Shown here piece by piece: positions 1-12,369 of a DNA stretch of 64,000 nt. The notes under the pieces are model-generated. The model ran no database searches. It was not told the DNA's origin and saw only the letters and a list, made by a program, of their open reading frames with translations. The DNA is taken from assembly GCF_022605165.1 (NCBI RefSeq), contig NC_063078.1, positions 186,001-250,000 on the forward strand. The letters are read 5' to 3'. Both the position numbers and the translations under genes were made by a program. Origin of the DNA: Purpureocillium takamizusanense. Its lineage: Eukaryota > Ascomycota > Sordariomycetes > Hypocreales > Ophiocordycipitaceae. How positions within the stretch are numbered: the stretch's first letter is position 1; each line of letters starts with the position of its first letter.

Positions 1-2342
1 AAGGGCCGATCCTCGTCGTCAAAGGTTTCGGCAGCCTTGGCATCGAGAGTCGGGCTAAAGGTCGCGGTCGAAACGTAGCCAGACTTGCGGGCGAGCTCGA
101 GCTCTGATGCGTACCAAGCATTCCTGTTCCGTGACGCGTCCAGCTCCTTGAGGAGGGCGACTGTCTGGGAATTGCGACCGGACGACCGTCTGGACAACGG
201 GTTGCTCGGCTGTCGCGTTGGCGGCGGGGGCGAGGACGGTCTCACGGCCCTTGCTGCGGCTTCCGTCGAGCTATCGACGGAGCCCGATGATTGCCCATGA
301 CGGGTCTGTTTGGTCTTTGTGGGCTCGATGGCAGCCAGCTCTTGCTTTGCAGGTCCACGGGCGGCATGCGTGGGCGTCCGGCGACCGTTGACGCCCGCGG
401 CCGCGTTCTCGGCGCCCGCATCACGCGAGGCGGGGGGTTGGGCGGGGGGTGTCGCGCCAGCGCGGTCGGCGGAAAGCCCACGGACTCGTCCGACGCTTGA
501 CGGCGGATCGCCTGTAGGTTTCGCGGGTGTCGGCCCTTGCGGTGGGGGTCCAGCAGGGCTCGAGGTCAGGGCAGCTCGAGACTTGACCGCCGCCGCCGGG
601 CCCGCTGCCGCCGAGTTCGGGGAGGCGCGGGCATCGACTCCCGGCGTGGGGGACTTGTGTCCGTTCGTAGGAGTGACCATGGGCGCAATTGCGCCGCCGC
701 TGCCCTTTCTAGAGTCTGACGGGCCGATAGAGCCTTCTCGAGCGGGCATCGCGCGGGGAGGATTTTGCACGTCGCTCGCGCTCGGTCGACGGCCCTGGGT
801 TATCTTTTGCGCGCCTTGTTGACTGTCGTTGGGATAGCGAATCTTGCTCGTGTCTAGAACATAGAGGATGCCGAGATCGTTGATGGCCGACGCCGCGGAG
901 CTCGGTTCGCCGCCAAGAACCACAATCGACTTGCCAACCGTCGTCATGCTATGGCCAGAACGGGACGACGGAGATGGGCCCATGTTTTGGAATGTGTACC
1001 ACCTTCGCGTGGATATCCTGAAGGCGGCAAGGTCTCCCAAATCGCTGCCCTCCTCCGTGCGACCACCAAAGACGTACATGACATCGTCCACGAGGGACGC
1101 AGCGTGGCCCTCTCGAGGGGCAGGGATGTAGCCTATGCAATCCAGCTGCGCCCACGTGTTGACGGCCGGGTCGTAGCACCATACGTCATTGAACCATTGG
1201 TAGCCGTTTGTGCCACCAAACCTGCGACAGTGTGAGCAGCTGAATCGCGATCAGGCAACGAGGTGTGAAGGCGGACTTACAGGTACATCTTGTCATTGAA
1301 CGTGACCATTGAGTGGTTCGTGCGAGCGGCCGGAGCCTTGGGCGACGACTCGCCTTGTAGGAGAATTTCCCAACGGTTGTTGGGCATTTGCAGCTGGTTC
1401 AAGTCGAAAGCTGAGAGATCATTCATGAAGTGGCCCTCGACCTGACCACCGAAAATGTAGATTTTGGAACCGAGAATGTTCAGGGAATGCCCATAGCGTC
1501 CGGACGGGCGAGGGCCGGCGGGCAGGGCGCGTGACCAATGTCGAGTTGCTGCCACCGATCGTGTTAGCCAAGCGTATGGCAGGGGACCGGCGTGAGTTGG
1601 GGATTCAACACTTACAGGTATTTAGGAGATAAAGCGTCTCGTCCAGCGCGTCCGACTCCTCAATCTTGGTGTCGCCGCCGTAGACAATGAATGCGTTGCC
1701 GACGAGCAAACTGGCGTGACCGACCCTGGGCCCTGGGCCCTCTGCAGTCGTGGCAAGGGGATAACAAGCCATGTTGCCGCCGGCCTCAATCATCCAGAGA
1801 TCGCCCTTGACGGTCGAGCTGTTGATGAGGCCGCCCATCATGTATATGTCGCCCTCCTTGGACGACGTCGCATTCACGGCGGCGCCATAGCGGGGGAAGG
1901 GACTCGGGTGTGACGTGGTATAGGTTAACCGACGCTGCGACCAGGGGTAGAGCGACGCATTTGGGTTTGTTGGTTGTGGTCCGTTGCGAAGCTGGGAAAG
2001 GGTCATTAGGGACTGCGCTCTTCTCAAGGGCGGTGGGAGCCGCGACGGCCGGCGACGGCTCCAAAAGGGTGGTTCGTCGATACTCACAGGCAGATCACTG
2101 GGTTGCGTATTGTCAACGCTGCCTCCGCGGCGACCATGGCCACGGTCTGGGCTCCCGACGCTGCCATCGTTGTCTAGAGAGGTGAGGCTGCCCGTGGGCG
2201 TGGAGCGCTGTGCCAGGGCGCCCTTCTCGTCGCGGGCCATGCGAGAGCTGGCGCTCTGGATAGAGCCCTGGGAGCCGGAGTTGCCATCGCGACTCGACAA
2301 CGCGCGGTCCTGGCTCTTCTTGGACTTGAAGAGGAAAGCCAT
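1..2342 (-). CDS. Kelch-repeat cell polarity protein, Kel1/Tea1/TeaA type (C-terminus cut by window edge)
   Basis: Proteins of this family mark growing cell ends or hyphal tips and link microtubules to polarised growth; that role is from family knowledge. Exons on the minus strand: 2342-2088, 1991-1616, 1548-1281 and 1221 to beyond position 1. The ATG is at 2342. A serine-rich N-terminus of about 85 residues is followed by YPWSQRRL, then a Kelch propeller with repeated blades containing FGG or YGG after hydrophobic strands (YMMGGL, IVYGGD, YIFGGQ, YLFGGT, YVFGGR). After the propeller comes a long Pro/Ser/Ala-rich linker. At the left edge the frame enters a helical segment (AWYASELELARKSGY) typical of the start of the coiled coil in TeaA proteins. 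The first intron (2087-1992, 96 bp) is a multiple of three and has no stop, so it is easily missed; its GTGAGT donor, CTAATGAC branch and CCCAG acceptor support it. The missing C-terminus prevents a length check. Confidence 0.88.
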
Positions 2343-3372
2343 GTTCGGCGAGGTGGGAGAGAGGAGGACCGCTCGGCGGCGGTTGGATTGAAGCCGCGGC
2401 GCTCAAGGCTGGGTGTGCGATGGCTTCGAAATGCTATGCTTTCGTCTCGGGTTCGAGGGGGATGCGCCGACGATGCGAGAGCAGCCGCTGGATGGTTTGC
2501 GACCCGAATGCGTGGTCCGGACGTCGTCGTGGCTCGAACGGGGGGGCGGGCGTCGAAGCCGGTGGATGAGGATAGGGAGCTAGAGAGCCAGCTGGAGAGG
2601 TGCAAGCCCAGGCGGACAGGCTCTGTGGCAGCGCGACGGCGCGGGTTAGTGCGATGGCGGTGGTGGGCGCGGCGTCAGGTCAGCAAGTGACGGGAGCCAA
2701 CGGCCGACGATGCGAGGAAGGACGGGTGAACCGCAGCTCGAGTCTAAGGATGGCTGGTTGAGCATCGGTGAACCAGCCCGCGAAACGTTGGCAACCCGAA
2801 ATTTTGGCCAGCCGCCGACTTTTTCGGGAGGTGGGATTCCAGAGGGGGGTTTTCGGTTCAGGGGAGAGGAGGAGAAAGGGAGCACGCATGCACGTTAGTG
2901 TCGTTTGTTAGTGCTAAGGCAGTGGCGGCTTTGGGGAAAGGCCGGTTCGTGGATGGAAGGCGGGCACAGACAGGCACGCCGCCTTGGCCTCAGCGGGTGG
3001 AGGTGGAGGGATAGACAGCCGAGTGACAGCGACGGCCCAGCAGCGCTGCAGCTGCACGTTAGCAGGTCCTGGCCAGGGCAGTGGTGGACTGGGGGAGGCT
3101 GAAGCGCCGCCAACGGTGGATGCAGGTGGACGCGGGTGGGCTGGGCTGGGGCGATCGCCCCCCGTAACAGCAGGCTCAGTCCACTAATGTGCCAGGGACG
3201 GCGTCCCACTACCACGCGGTTCGCGGCTGGTGTGAGGCGGCAAGGTGAGTTGAGTGGTTGAGTGGTTCCCATACCTCACCTACAAGTCGGTGGCCTTGGT
3301 GGCTTCGACGGCGCTGTGGCAGGCGGGCGGACAGGCTGGGGCGCGCGAGCTAGCCTGCCCTGCCTGTCCCTC

Positions 3373-3408
3373 TGTGTGCGTGCGTGCGTGCGTGCGTGCG
3401 TGTGTGTC
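3373..3408. repeat. TGCG/TG microsatellite
   Basis: Tandem tetranucleotide TGCG repeated about seven times and flanked by TG dinucleotides. It lies in the intergenic region upstream of the Kelch gene. Confidence 0.9.
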
Positions 3409-5342
3409 ATGTCAAACGCATTGAGCCCACCTCTGTCCTTTCTTCTGCCCTTGCCTTCTCGATGCCTTGCTTGTTCCTTGGCGCTGCTTGCCCTGACAGC
3501 ATTGTACATCGTCGGGCCTGGTGAGTGGGGGGGTTGGGGAGGGCCGCCGTTATGGGCAACCACCAGTCCACCTCTGGCCGCATGGACGGCGACCCAACGA
3601 TGACGAAACACATTGTGCGGTACTTACCTATCCCGGAGAGCACCTCACTCCGGACTGACTGCTGATACTACCTGAAGGTGCCTATCAAGGCATGGCAGAG
3701 GGCAAATGACGGGGGCTCAGCGCACGTCCGTCCGCGACCTCAACAACCCGCGACGTCCTTCCGTTGCACCAAGTACTAAGGTGCGGGCGAATGACACTCG
3801 CCGTAGCCGCCATCAGTTTCGCTCGTCACGGGCACTCTCCCGTCAATCCAGCCTGTCGGCCTCCTGAGGTCAAATCATGGTGTCAGGGGCAGACGCACCA
3901 GAGCGGAGGGGGTAAGCAGGGTCCCCAGAAACGCCAGGGGCCAATTGCAGGCGCCGACTGGCTCGCGGAGGGCTTCCTGGGGGCCCACGCGCGTGCGCTA
4001 ACACCTGGACAGTGGACACACGGGCGCGCATGCAACAGCATGAGTGCCTTGTGGGGACCAGGTCGCCCCTTTTTCGCGGAGGGAGGACCGGCCAGGTACC
4101 AGCCGCGGGGCTGGATCCGTCATGCAAGGGCAGGTCACTGTGCCGTATTCTGCGTCACAACCACCGGGCAGGGGCCCCAACGAAGCCGCGCGCCCGTCGA
4201 GAAATTAAGGGTAAAGCAGCAACGCCAGGCTATGTCATCCATCCGACAGGCCGGTTCGCGCGTCGTGATGCAGAGATGATGTGCGTGCGGACCTGCGTGT
4301 GTATATACTACGTATCTGCGTGCTGTATACGAGTGTCGACCGAGTCGGTATCCTCGTCCGATCCTACTTCTTACCTACCCAGGAAGTTGCCCGTGTCAGG
4401 ACACGCACGTCCCGGCACGACTATGGCAGCCAGAGATGGGTGGCCGGCATGTATCGTGACATGGATTCCCACCACCACGGCCTGGCGGGCGGGCGGGCGA
4501 CGGGCGGCGCTGTGCGGCGTCGCTCTCCTGGTCCTGAGCCTGGGTTGGTTGGTTGGGTGGGCGAGTGGGTGGTGACGAGATGGTGTCTTTCCATTCCAAC
4601 CCCCCCGGCCACCTCTCCCATCATTCTTCTTTGTTCATTCCGCTCCTCATTTCTCTGGCCCATCGGCTGCTCCATCGGCCCTGTGGGCACAGGCCGCCGG
4701 CTGGCCTCCGGGGCCATGGCAATCCGGCCGCGGCCATCGACGGACCGGGGGGGTGCCCTGCGCTTCACCAAGAGACAACGTCCGCACCATTTTGAGTTTC
4801 GCCGTCGGGGCGGAGACTGAGGCGCGGGCCGAACCATCCATCGCTTGGCTGCCAACTCGACGGCGGCGCCACCAGCTGTGCTTCGACACCTGCCGCTTCT
4901 GGCGCAGCGAGTCGGCGAGCACACATGGGTGGCGGCTCGACGCTTATCAGATCTCGGTGGGCGATGGCCTCGTCCGTTCTTCTGACGTCTGCATCTGCGT
5001 CGGCCGAATCGTCCAACGCGCGAAGAACATCAACCGGGGCTGCGAGAGCTCTGCCTGACTGCCATGTCGATGGGTGTGCAGACGGGCCAACAGCATACTG
5101 GTCAGGTTACCCTGGAGGCTCTGTTACTGATATCCAATACAATCAGGCGCGAAGGCCGACCGCGAAACGTCAGACCGGGAGACGTAGTGTCTGCCAACGG
5201 GCTTGGGTGGCTCGGCAGGCGGGCGATTGCTTTGTCGTTTCTTCTCCCTTCGCACCACCCAGGCGACGCCGTGCAACGGCGGGCGGGCTCTCACACCCAC
5301 CATTGGCTGTAGGCACTCGTCATGTACGTACTTTGTATCAAG

Positions 5343-5350
5343 TATATAAA
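5343..5350 (+). promoter_or_regulatory. TATA-like box without an assigned gene
   Basis: TATATAAA stands out in GC-rich DNA. An ATG follows at 5365 and opens a 111-codon frame, but that is too close for a normal fungal TATA-to-start distance and the product resembles nothing I recognise. It could drive an unannotated RNA, or be chance. Confidence 0.25.
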
Positions 5351-6920
5351 GTCCCGTCTTTTGGATGAATGCCCAAAAAGAACTCGGGCGGACCGGGGAC
5401 GCGGTGCCGTGGCAGAACGCATGTCTCGGTCTCCCGCCAGCTCACTCCGCAGCGGTTGCTGTTGCATGCGGGCGCGTTTGCATTAGAGACGTGGTGCGCG
5501 GGCCGTCACCACGCTGTCCAAGATGCGGTGAGCGACGCAGCCACGCTGGAATTTACACGTCCACGGTTTCCGGCCGTGAGGCAGCGTGGTGGTGGCATGG
5601 TTGCCCTGTCACGGTGAGCACCGCGAGTTGCTCACGTGGTGCTGAACGAAACGTGGGATCTGGTCCATCAACCCCGCTTACGCAGTCGGTACAGGAATAA
5701 AACGACTGAGCGGCCCAGCTACATAAGGCGAACCTAAGCCGCAGCACTCACGCAAAGGAAGATTCGGACCAGGCATAGGTATGAAGGCAAGTCGGGAGTT
5801 GTAGGGGCCTTGGGGCGTAGGGTGTCGCGTCACTCGGGCAGGTAAGCATCGGCTGCCAGCTCAATGACGCTGCCCGGAGCAGGCGCGAAGTATTTCGTAT
5901 CTATTTCGTACTGGTGCTCGTCGAGTCACGGTGCCGCGTGCTGCCTCACCTTTGCATCTCGTGGACGAGTGCTTCGTAGAGTCGGGCAACAGTGAGGCGG
6001 TTTCCATGGCCATGGGCAGTTCATCATACGGAGGACTGACTTCGTGCCCTAGCAAACAGACCAACACGGGACAAAGATGAGATCCGGCCATTAAAGTGAT
6101 GATGCCCGTCTTGGATGCACGACTCCTCGTGCGTACTTGGGTAGCGAGGTAGGTGTATTATTGTCCACGACGCACTGTACGAAGCACTGTCCGCCTCCCA
6201 CACGTAGCAGGTACTCCCTACCTGCCTTGCTCGGACGTCAAGACCCAGCACACCGACACCCGCTTCGGGGCTGCAATCATCGCGGGGTCTCCGGCCACGG
6301 CAAAGGAGAGAAGACGGCTCAGCTTATGAATCGATGGAGGCAACAATTGACTCGTCCATGGACCTTGCGGCTGTTGCAGCGCGGCCTTGGCTGGGGCTGG
6401 GCCGGGGTTCGCTGTGCAGCACAGCTGTGGTGGGGCCCCCCATCCGATAAACCCCCCCCACCCCCCTTCCAGAGACTGGCAAGAACTGGGCCCGCGGTCG
6501 AAGCCGCCCATGTGGTGCTGCCTGCTGCAGCGCCGCTGGTCCAATCCAGCGCGCCGAAGCTGGGGTGGGAGGGGAGCCCTGCCGTCACTGTCCGACTGGG
6601 AAATAGAGGTACAAAGTACAGAGTACATGCCTTGAATGCACGAGACCTCGCACCGCAGCACTGTACGCATCGAGATGGTCAGCTCGCCGCCGCCGCTTCC
6701 TTGTGATTGCCCAAAGTCTGATCAACGTCCACCGCCGCACCGCAACCACGGCTCGCCTCAACTCCTCAACTCGACTCATCGGACGCCTGCCTCGCGACGC
6801 TCCTGCCGGGCGCATTCCACTCGAGCATGACCGCGCAGGCTTGAGCGTCTCGTTAGCGCCGCCGCCGTCACGTAACTCACCCCCGGCAGCTGCCACCGCC
6901 CTGCGAGTACCGCAAGGAGA

Positions 6921-9900
6921 ATGACCGTCGTGGCGACCCAGCCCACGCCGCCGTCTCCACTCCAGCCTCGACACGCCTCCAGCGCTCCGAGGACGTCGAC
7001 GCACCAACGTCCTCGCACGGCGGCGTCGCATGCGCACGCAGATTCCAACCTGCCCCCCCGAAGACCACGTCCGCCGCCCGGAGATGCAGCAGGAGGCATG
7101 ACGTTACGATCCGATACCCACGGCTCGCTGCCCTCGGCCGCCACCGCCACCAACGGCGAGACGTCTAGGTTCCGCACCCAAGGTGACAGCAGCGGCGACA
7201 ACGATGCCTCGTCTGATCACGACGATAGGCGGCCCTCGAGCGCACCGGGCCGCAAGAACGGCACCGCGCTCCCAGGCGAGGCGAGAGACGGTCTCGGCCA
7301 CGATCGGCCAAAGCGCCCGATCAAACCGCAGCTGCTGCGCTCCAAGAGCGATTATCGCCCGCCGCGCCACGCAGATGACGCCGATGCCGCCGATGACGAC
7401 GTCCCAGCCTGGGGGGCCAGGCACGGCTTCGAGGACCATTACCAGTCCGAACATATGATATCGCACCTCGTTAATGTAGGTGGAATGCCCCTTTCGCGCA
7501 CACGCCGCGTTGCGCGAGACTGCTCCCGCGGAGACGCTCTTTGGAAGGTCCCGCGCGGGAAGGCTGGCGGGCCTCGCGCGCACCTGGTACGCAGCAAGGG
7601 TGAGCTAACGGTGACTCTTAAGAATTGGTACATGTACTTCACCGACAAGCGACATGAGACGACCGGGAAACCCAAAAAGCTCGAGTACGAGCTGCAGGAC
7701 TGGCGTCAGCGGGACCGGCTCAAGACCGTGTCCGCTGCGTTGGCCGTCTGTCTCAACATCGGCGTAGAGCCTCCGGATCAGCTGAAGACGACTCCTGGCG
7801 CCAAGCTCGAGGCGTGGACGGACCCGACGGTGCCGCCCATCCAAAAGGCGCTCGAGAACATCGGCAAGGCTCTCCAGGCCCAATACGAAACGCTGGCGAT
7901 CAGAGCTCGCTACAAGCAGTATCTGGACCCGTCTGTCGAGGAGACCAAGAAGTTCTGCGTCTCTCTCCGCCGCAACGCCAAGGATGAGCGCGTGCTGCTG
8001 CACTACAACGGCCACGGCGTCCCCAAGCCCACCGCCTCGGGGGAGATATGGGTGTTCAACAAGAACTACACTCAGTACATTCCCGTCAGCCTCTACGACT
8101 TGCAGCACTGGCTGCAGGCCCCCACGATCTTTGTCTGGGACTGCTCTGAGGCTGGCAACATACTTAACAACTATCACCGCTTCGTCGAGAAGCACGAGGA
8201 GGAGGAGGAGGAAGCCGCCGCGCGCGACCCTCACTACGAAAAGACGAGTTTCCGTCCGTATATTCACTTGGCGGCCTGCGCCATCAAGGAGAACCTGCCC
8301 ACGAATCCCTTGTTGCCCGCCGACCTCTTCACGGCGTGTCTGACGACGCCGATTGAGATGGCGCTCTGGTTCTTCGTACTGCAGAACCCGCTAAAGACGA
8401 ACCTCACGCCTGAGCGAGCCAAACAGCTTCCGGGGCGGCTCCAGGAGAGACGCACCCCTCTGGGCGAGCTCAATTGGATCTTCACGGCTATTACGGACAG
8501 CATTGCGTGGACCACGCTGCCCCGGGACCTCTTCCGTAAGTTCTTCAGGCAGGATCTGATGGTTGCGGCGCTGTTCCGCAACTTCCTCCTGGCGCAGCGC
8601 GTCATGACTGTGTACGGCTGTCACCCGCAGTCCTACCCGGCGCTGCCTGATACACATCAGCACCCGCTTTGGGAGACGTGGGACCTGGCCGTCGACATGG
8701 CACTGGCCCAACTGCCGATGCTGGAGAGGAAGGAAAGCGAGGGGATCGACTACGAATATCACAATTCGACATTCTTTACGGAGCAGCTTACGGCGTTTGA
8801 CGTCTACCTGACCAGAGGCGACGCGATGGCCCAGAAGCCGCCAGACCAGCTTCCGGTCGTGTTACAAGTGCTTTTGAGCCAGCAGCATCGCGTGAGGGCG
8901 CTCATCCTTCTCGGCAGGTTCTTGGACCTCGGCCCGTGGTCGGTGCAGCTCGCACTGAGCATAGGAATCTTCCCATACGTTCTCAAGCTTCTGCAGTCGG
9001 CGGCTGCGGAGCTCAAGCCCGTCATGGTTTTCATCTGGGCACGCCTGATCGCGGTGGACATCTCGTGTCAACAGGATCTCATCAAGGACAGTGGGTATGG
9101 GTACTTTGCCCAGATCCTGAAGCCATCAGAGGGGCTCCCCGTGGTCGACGGCGACGAGCACAAGGCCATGTGTGCCTTCATCCTTGCCATGCTCTGCAAG
9201 GACTATAAGAACGGGCAGATGGTGTGCAACCAGATGGACATCATGTCCTACTGCCTCTTCCACCTGCAAAACGAAAGCAATCCTCTTCTGCGCCAGTGGG
9301 CGTGTCTCTGCATCAGTCAGCTTTGGCAAGACCTGCCTGAGGCAAAGTGGCGAGGCATCCGGGAGAACGCCTACGTCAAGCTGGCCTATCTGATTCGCGA
9401 TCCGTGCTGCGAGGTTCGCGCCGCCATGGTGCATGCCATGACCACGTTCCTGGGCATCCCGGACCTCACCGACGAGGTGGCGCGCATTGAAGAGTCCATC
9501 GCATGGACCATCTTGGACATGGGCACCGACGGTAGCCCAATGGTGCGCAAGGAGTTCCTGGTATTCCTGTCGCAGTTCATCGTTCGATTTGAGAACAAGT
9601 TCCTGGTCGCGGCCTTTGACCAGCTTCAAGAGGAAAAGGACTACCTGCTGTTCCCGCCGCAGGATGACGGCCAGGAGCACAAGATGGGGCTGCACTACAC
9701 GAGACCTGAGAACAGGAACAAGGATGGCACCATCAAGGCCACTTCGCATGGCCTATCGCACAACACCGTCTACATGGCATGCTGGAAGCACGCGCTTATC
9801 CTCGGCGTCGACCCGCACCCCGAGGTCCAGCGCGACGCCACCATCATCGTCGACTACGTACACAATGCCCTCATCAACTCCGCTGTCGGGGAGGCGGCGC

Positions 9901-11509
9901 AGGCCTTGATGCGGGAGATCCAGCTTCGTGCAAATAGGGCGGCACAGCGCCAGGTAGCCACCGCAGCCCAGAGGAACTCGCTGCGGGGAGCGCCCAGCAC
10001 TGCCCCATTGCCCTCGCCGGGGATCCTGCGGCGGACAGCGAGCCTCTTCCTGCAGTCTTTCATCGGCGCGGAGGACAAGTCCCGGCCCCCGACCCCTTCG
10101 AGCCCGGTGCCGCCCAAGTCTCCGTCGGCCAAGGTGCCCGCCGATCAAGTGTCGGCGCCACCCGAGCAGAACGATGTCTATGGCACCCCCGCATCGTACA
10201 ATGTCGCGCGCGAGCCGCTTTCTGGGACATACCAGGCGAGGGATCTCACGAAACCGCCCAGCCTTCCGCTGAAGAGCGGGTTCCTCGAGTGGTCGATCGA
10301 GTACTTTCGCGAGCCTCAGATGAAGGCCAGCGAGGCCGACGAGCCGGGAAGCACCAACTACAACGAACGTCTTTGGCGGAGAGCGCGGAACGAGAATATG
10401 CTCCGGGAGACGCAACCGCTGAAGGCACTTGCCGGTACGCACAAGTGGAACAACCAGCTGGGCATCGTCAACAATGGCGCGCAGCCCGCAAAGATGACCT
10501 TTCACCAGTACGAGGACCATCTCGCCGTGTCGGACGAGGGCAACACCGTATACGTGTGGGACTGGAAGAAGCAGGGCCGGCTGAGCAAGTTCAGCAACGG
10601 CAACCCCGAAGGGTCCAAAATCAGCGACATGAAGTTCATCAACGAGGACGACCAGGCGTTCCTACTGACCGGGTCGTCGGACGGCGTGATCCGCGTCTAC
10701 CGGAACTACGACTCGGATAAGGAGATTGAGCTGGCCACGTCATGGCGGGCACTGACACACATGGTGCCCAGCAACGTCAACTCGGGCATGGTGTTTGATT
10801 GGCAGCAGGTTACGGGCCGGGTACTGGTCGCCGGCGACGTCAGGGTCATACGCGTGTGGTATGCGGCGCACGAGACGTGTATAATGGACATCCCGGCGCG
10901 ATCGGGCTCGTGCGTGACGTCGTTGACCTCGGACCAAATGACGGGCAACATCTTTGTTGCCGGATTCGGCGACGGAGCAGTGCGCGTCTTTGACACCCGC
11001 CAGAGACCTCAAGACTCGATGGTGCGCAAGTGGAAGGACGAGTCGGACCGCCAATGGATCAAGAGCGTTCATATGCAGCGCGGAGGGCATCGGGAGCTCA
11101 TCAGCGCGAGCCGCAACGGCAAGGTCAAGATCTGGGACATTCGGATGGACAAGCCGCTGCACTCGTTCCAGACGACGCGAGACACGCTGCGAACCGCCAG
11201 CACGCATGAGCACCTGCCGGTGTTTGCCGTGTAAGTCTTTCTTCTTTTTTGCCCCGTGTCTTGCCAGCGGGACGACGCTAACGATGGCACAGGGGAACGT
11301 CGCAGCATGCGGTCAAGGTGTTCAACTTGAATGGCAACGAGCTGTCGCGGCTCGAGCCGTATTCAAGCTTCCTCCAGCAGACGCGCGGGGGTCCCATCTC
11401 TGCGACGGCGTTCCACCCGCATCGCCCGATTCTGGGATGCGCGGCACGGGGCGACCACCACATTAACCTCTTTACTTGCGAAAAGGGCGAGCCGTTGCAC
11501 TTTGCGTAG
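6921..11509 (+). CDS. KOG1: KOG1/raptor, TORC1 scaffold subunit
   Basis: Raptor presents substrates to the TOR kinase in TORC1, which couples nutrients to growth. Exons: 6921-7475, 7623-11230 and 11293-11509, giving about 1459 residues. After a disordered N-terminus of about 170 residues comes the raptor N-terminal conserved (caspase-like) domain, opening NNWYMYFTDKRHETTGKP, with HYNGHGVPKPT near residue 311 and WDCSEAG near 357. A HEAT-like helical middle and a C-terminal WD40 propeller (about residues 1120-1459, ending HHINLFTCEKGEPLHFA) follow. Intron 1 (7476-7622, 147 bp) is in frame and free of stops. I call it because it interrupts the conserved junction HLVN/NWYMYF and has a GTAGGT donor, GCTAACG branch and TTAAG acceptor. 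Intron 2 (11231-11292) starts GTAAGT. The ATG at 6921 is the first in frame; a later start at 7098 is possible. Confidence 0.95.
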
Positions 11510-12369
11510 TGCCTCGACCTGTCGCCCCGAGGGTTTGTGCGACGCAGCAATGACGATGCTCGCGCCGGCGGGGAGGGGGGGGGGGGGGAGACAACCTTGT
11601 ACACATCCCCGATGGCTTGTATACAATGCACTGGGCCCATGCTTCCGCTGATTTATGTTGGTTTGCGGGGAGCATCCGGAAAGGAGTTCAGGAACAGGAG
11701 TTGCGAGGCACGCAGCGATCGCCATGGGGGACGGTGAGGCCGCGGCGTTTCCAAACAGGGCGCCGCTTTGCTAGACTTGCTTGCCATTGACGATGGGGAT
11801 TTTCAGCGTGGATGGAGTAATGGAGAAGCCGGGCTGCAGCGACCGCCGGGTTGCAGCGGCGTGACGATGGCTAGCATGGCATCCCAGCTACATACTAACA
11901 TTACCTTTAGTGTTAATACGAGTCACGTTGTGTGTGATGAGTTATCTGCGTTAAAACCTGTACTACCAGTAACTACCTAGTAGCAGTCTTCCCACGTATA
12001 CGAAGTCGCCCGCTGGGTAAGTTATACGTACTTCCGTTTCGGGAAGACGGTGCGGGATGCCTGCGGCCCCGCCAACCGGGAGGCTCGCGCGCGTCATGGC
12101 GGGGTTTGGGCGGGATTGCTCTGGTGCCCCGCCAGACTGAAATTTGTCCCGCCGGTCGAGTCACCCACCTCATTCGACCTCTCTCTTCTGCCCAGGGCGA
12201 CATTGCCACGTTAAAGAGCAGCACCCCGAGCTCATCATCCTGCGATTGCCGAACTTGACACCATCATCTCACCATCGGCCACCAGAGCAATTGGCGTCGA
12301 CACTTTAATCCGCTCCGTACCTGGCCACGGACCCCCCCTTGAACGAGAGCGATCTCCCCGCGTGACACC
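11510..12369. other. Intergenic, KOG1 to aspartyl-tRNA synthetase
   Basis: About 860 bp. It contains a run of 14 G (11575-11588) and a patch of CTAGTA/TACTACC words around 11950-11985. Sequence close to 12370 is probably the leader of the synthetase gene. No gene is visible. Confidence 0.6.

Larger units (their letters stand above)
2343..6920. other. Gene-free divergent upstream region between the Kelch gene and KOG1
   Basis: About 4.6 kb separates the two divergent starts. Open frames here are short, overlap on both strands and match no family I know. The stretch holds a TGCG microsatellite (3373-3408) and a good TATA-like TATATAAA at 5343-5350 with no convincing gene after it. Long leaders or a non-coding transcript are possible, but the sequence does not show either. 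Confidence 0.6.

Noticed and set aside
310..822. 170-codon plus-strand frame at the left end
   Set aside because: It is antisense to the Pro/Ser-rich linker of the Kelch protein, whose minus frame stays open and continues into a conserved helical segment.
4281..4924. Overlapping 160-180-codon frames on both strands upstream of KOG1
   Set aside because: Both strands are open at once through GC-rich DNA, with no family resemblance and no splice structure. This is composition, not coding.
7605..9749. Long minus-strand frames over KOG1 (7605-8267, 9126-9749)
   Set aside because: Antisense shadows of raptor coding sequence; no motif and no start context.
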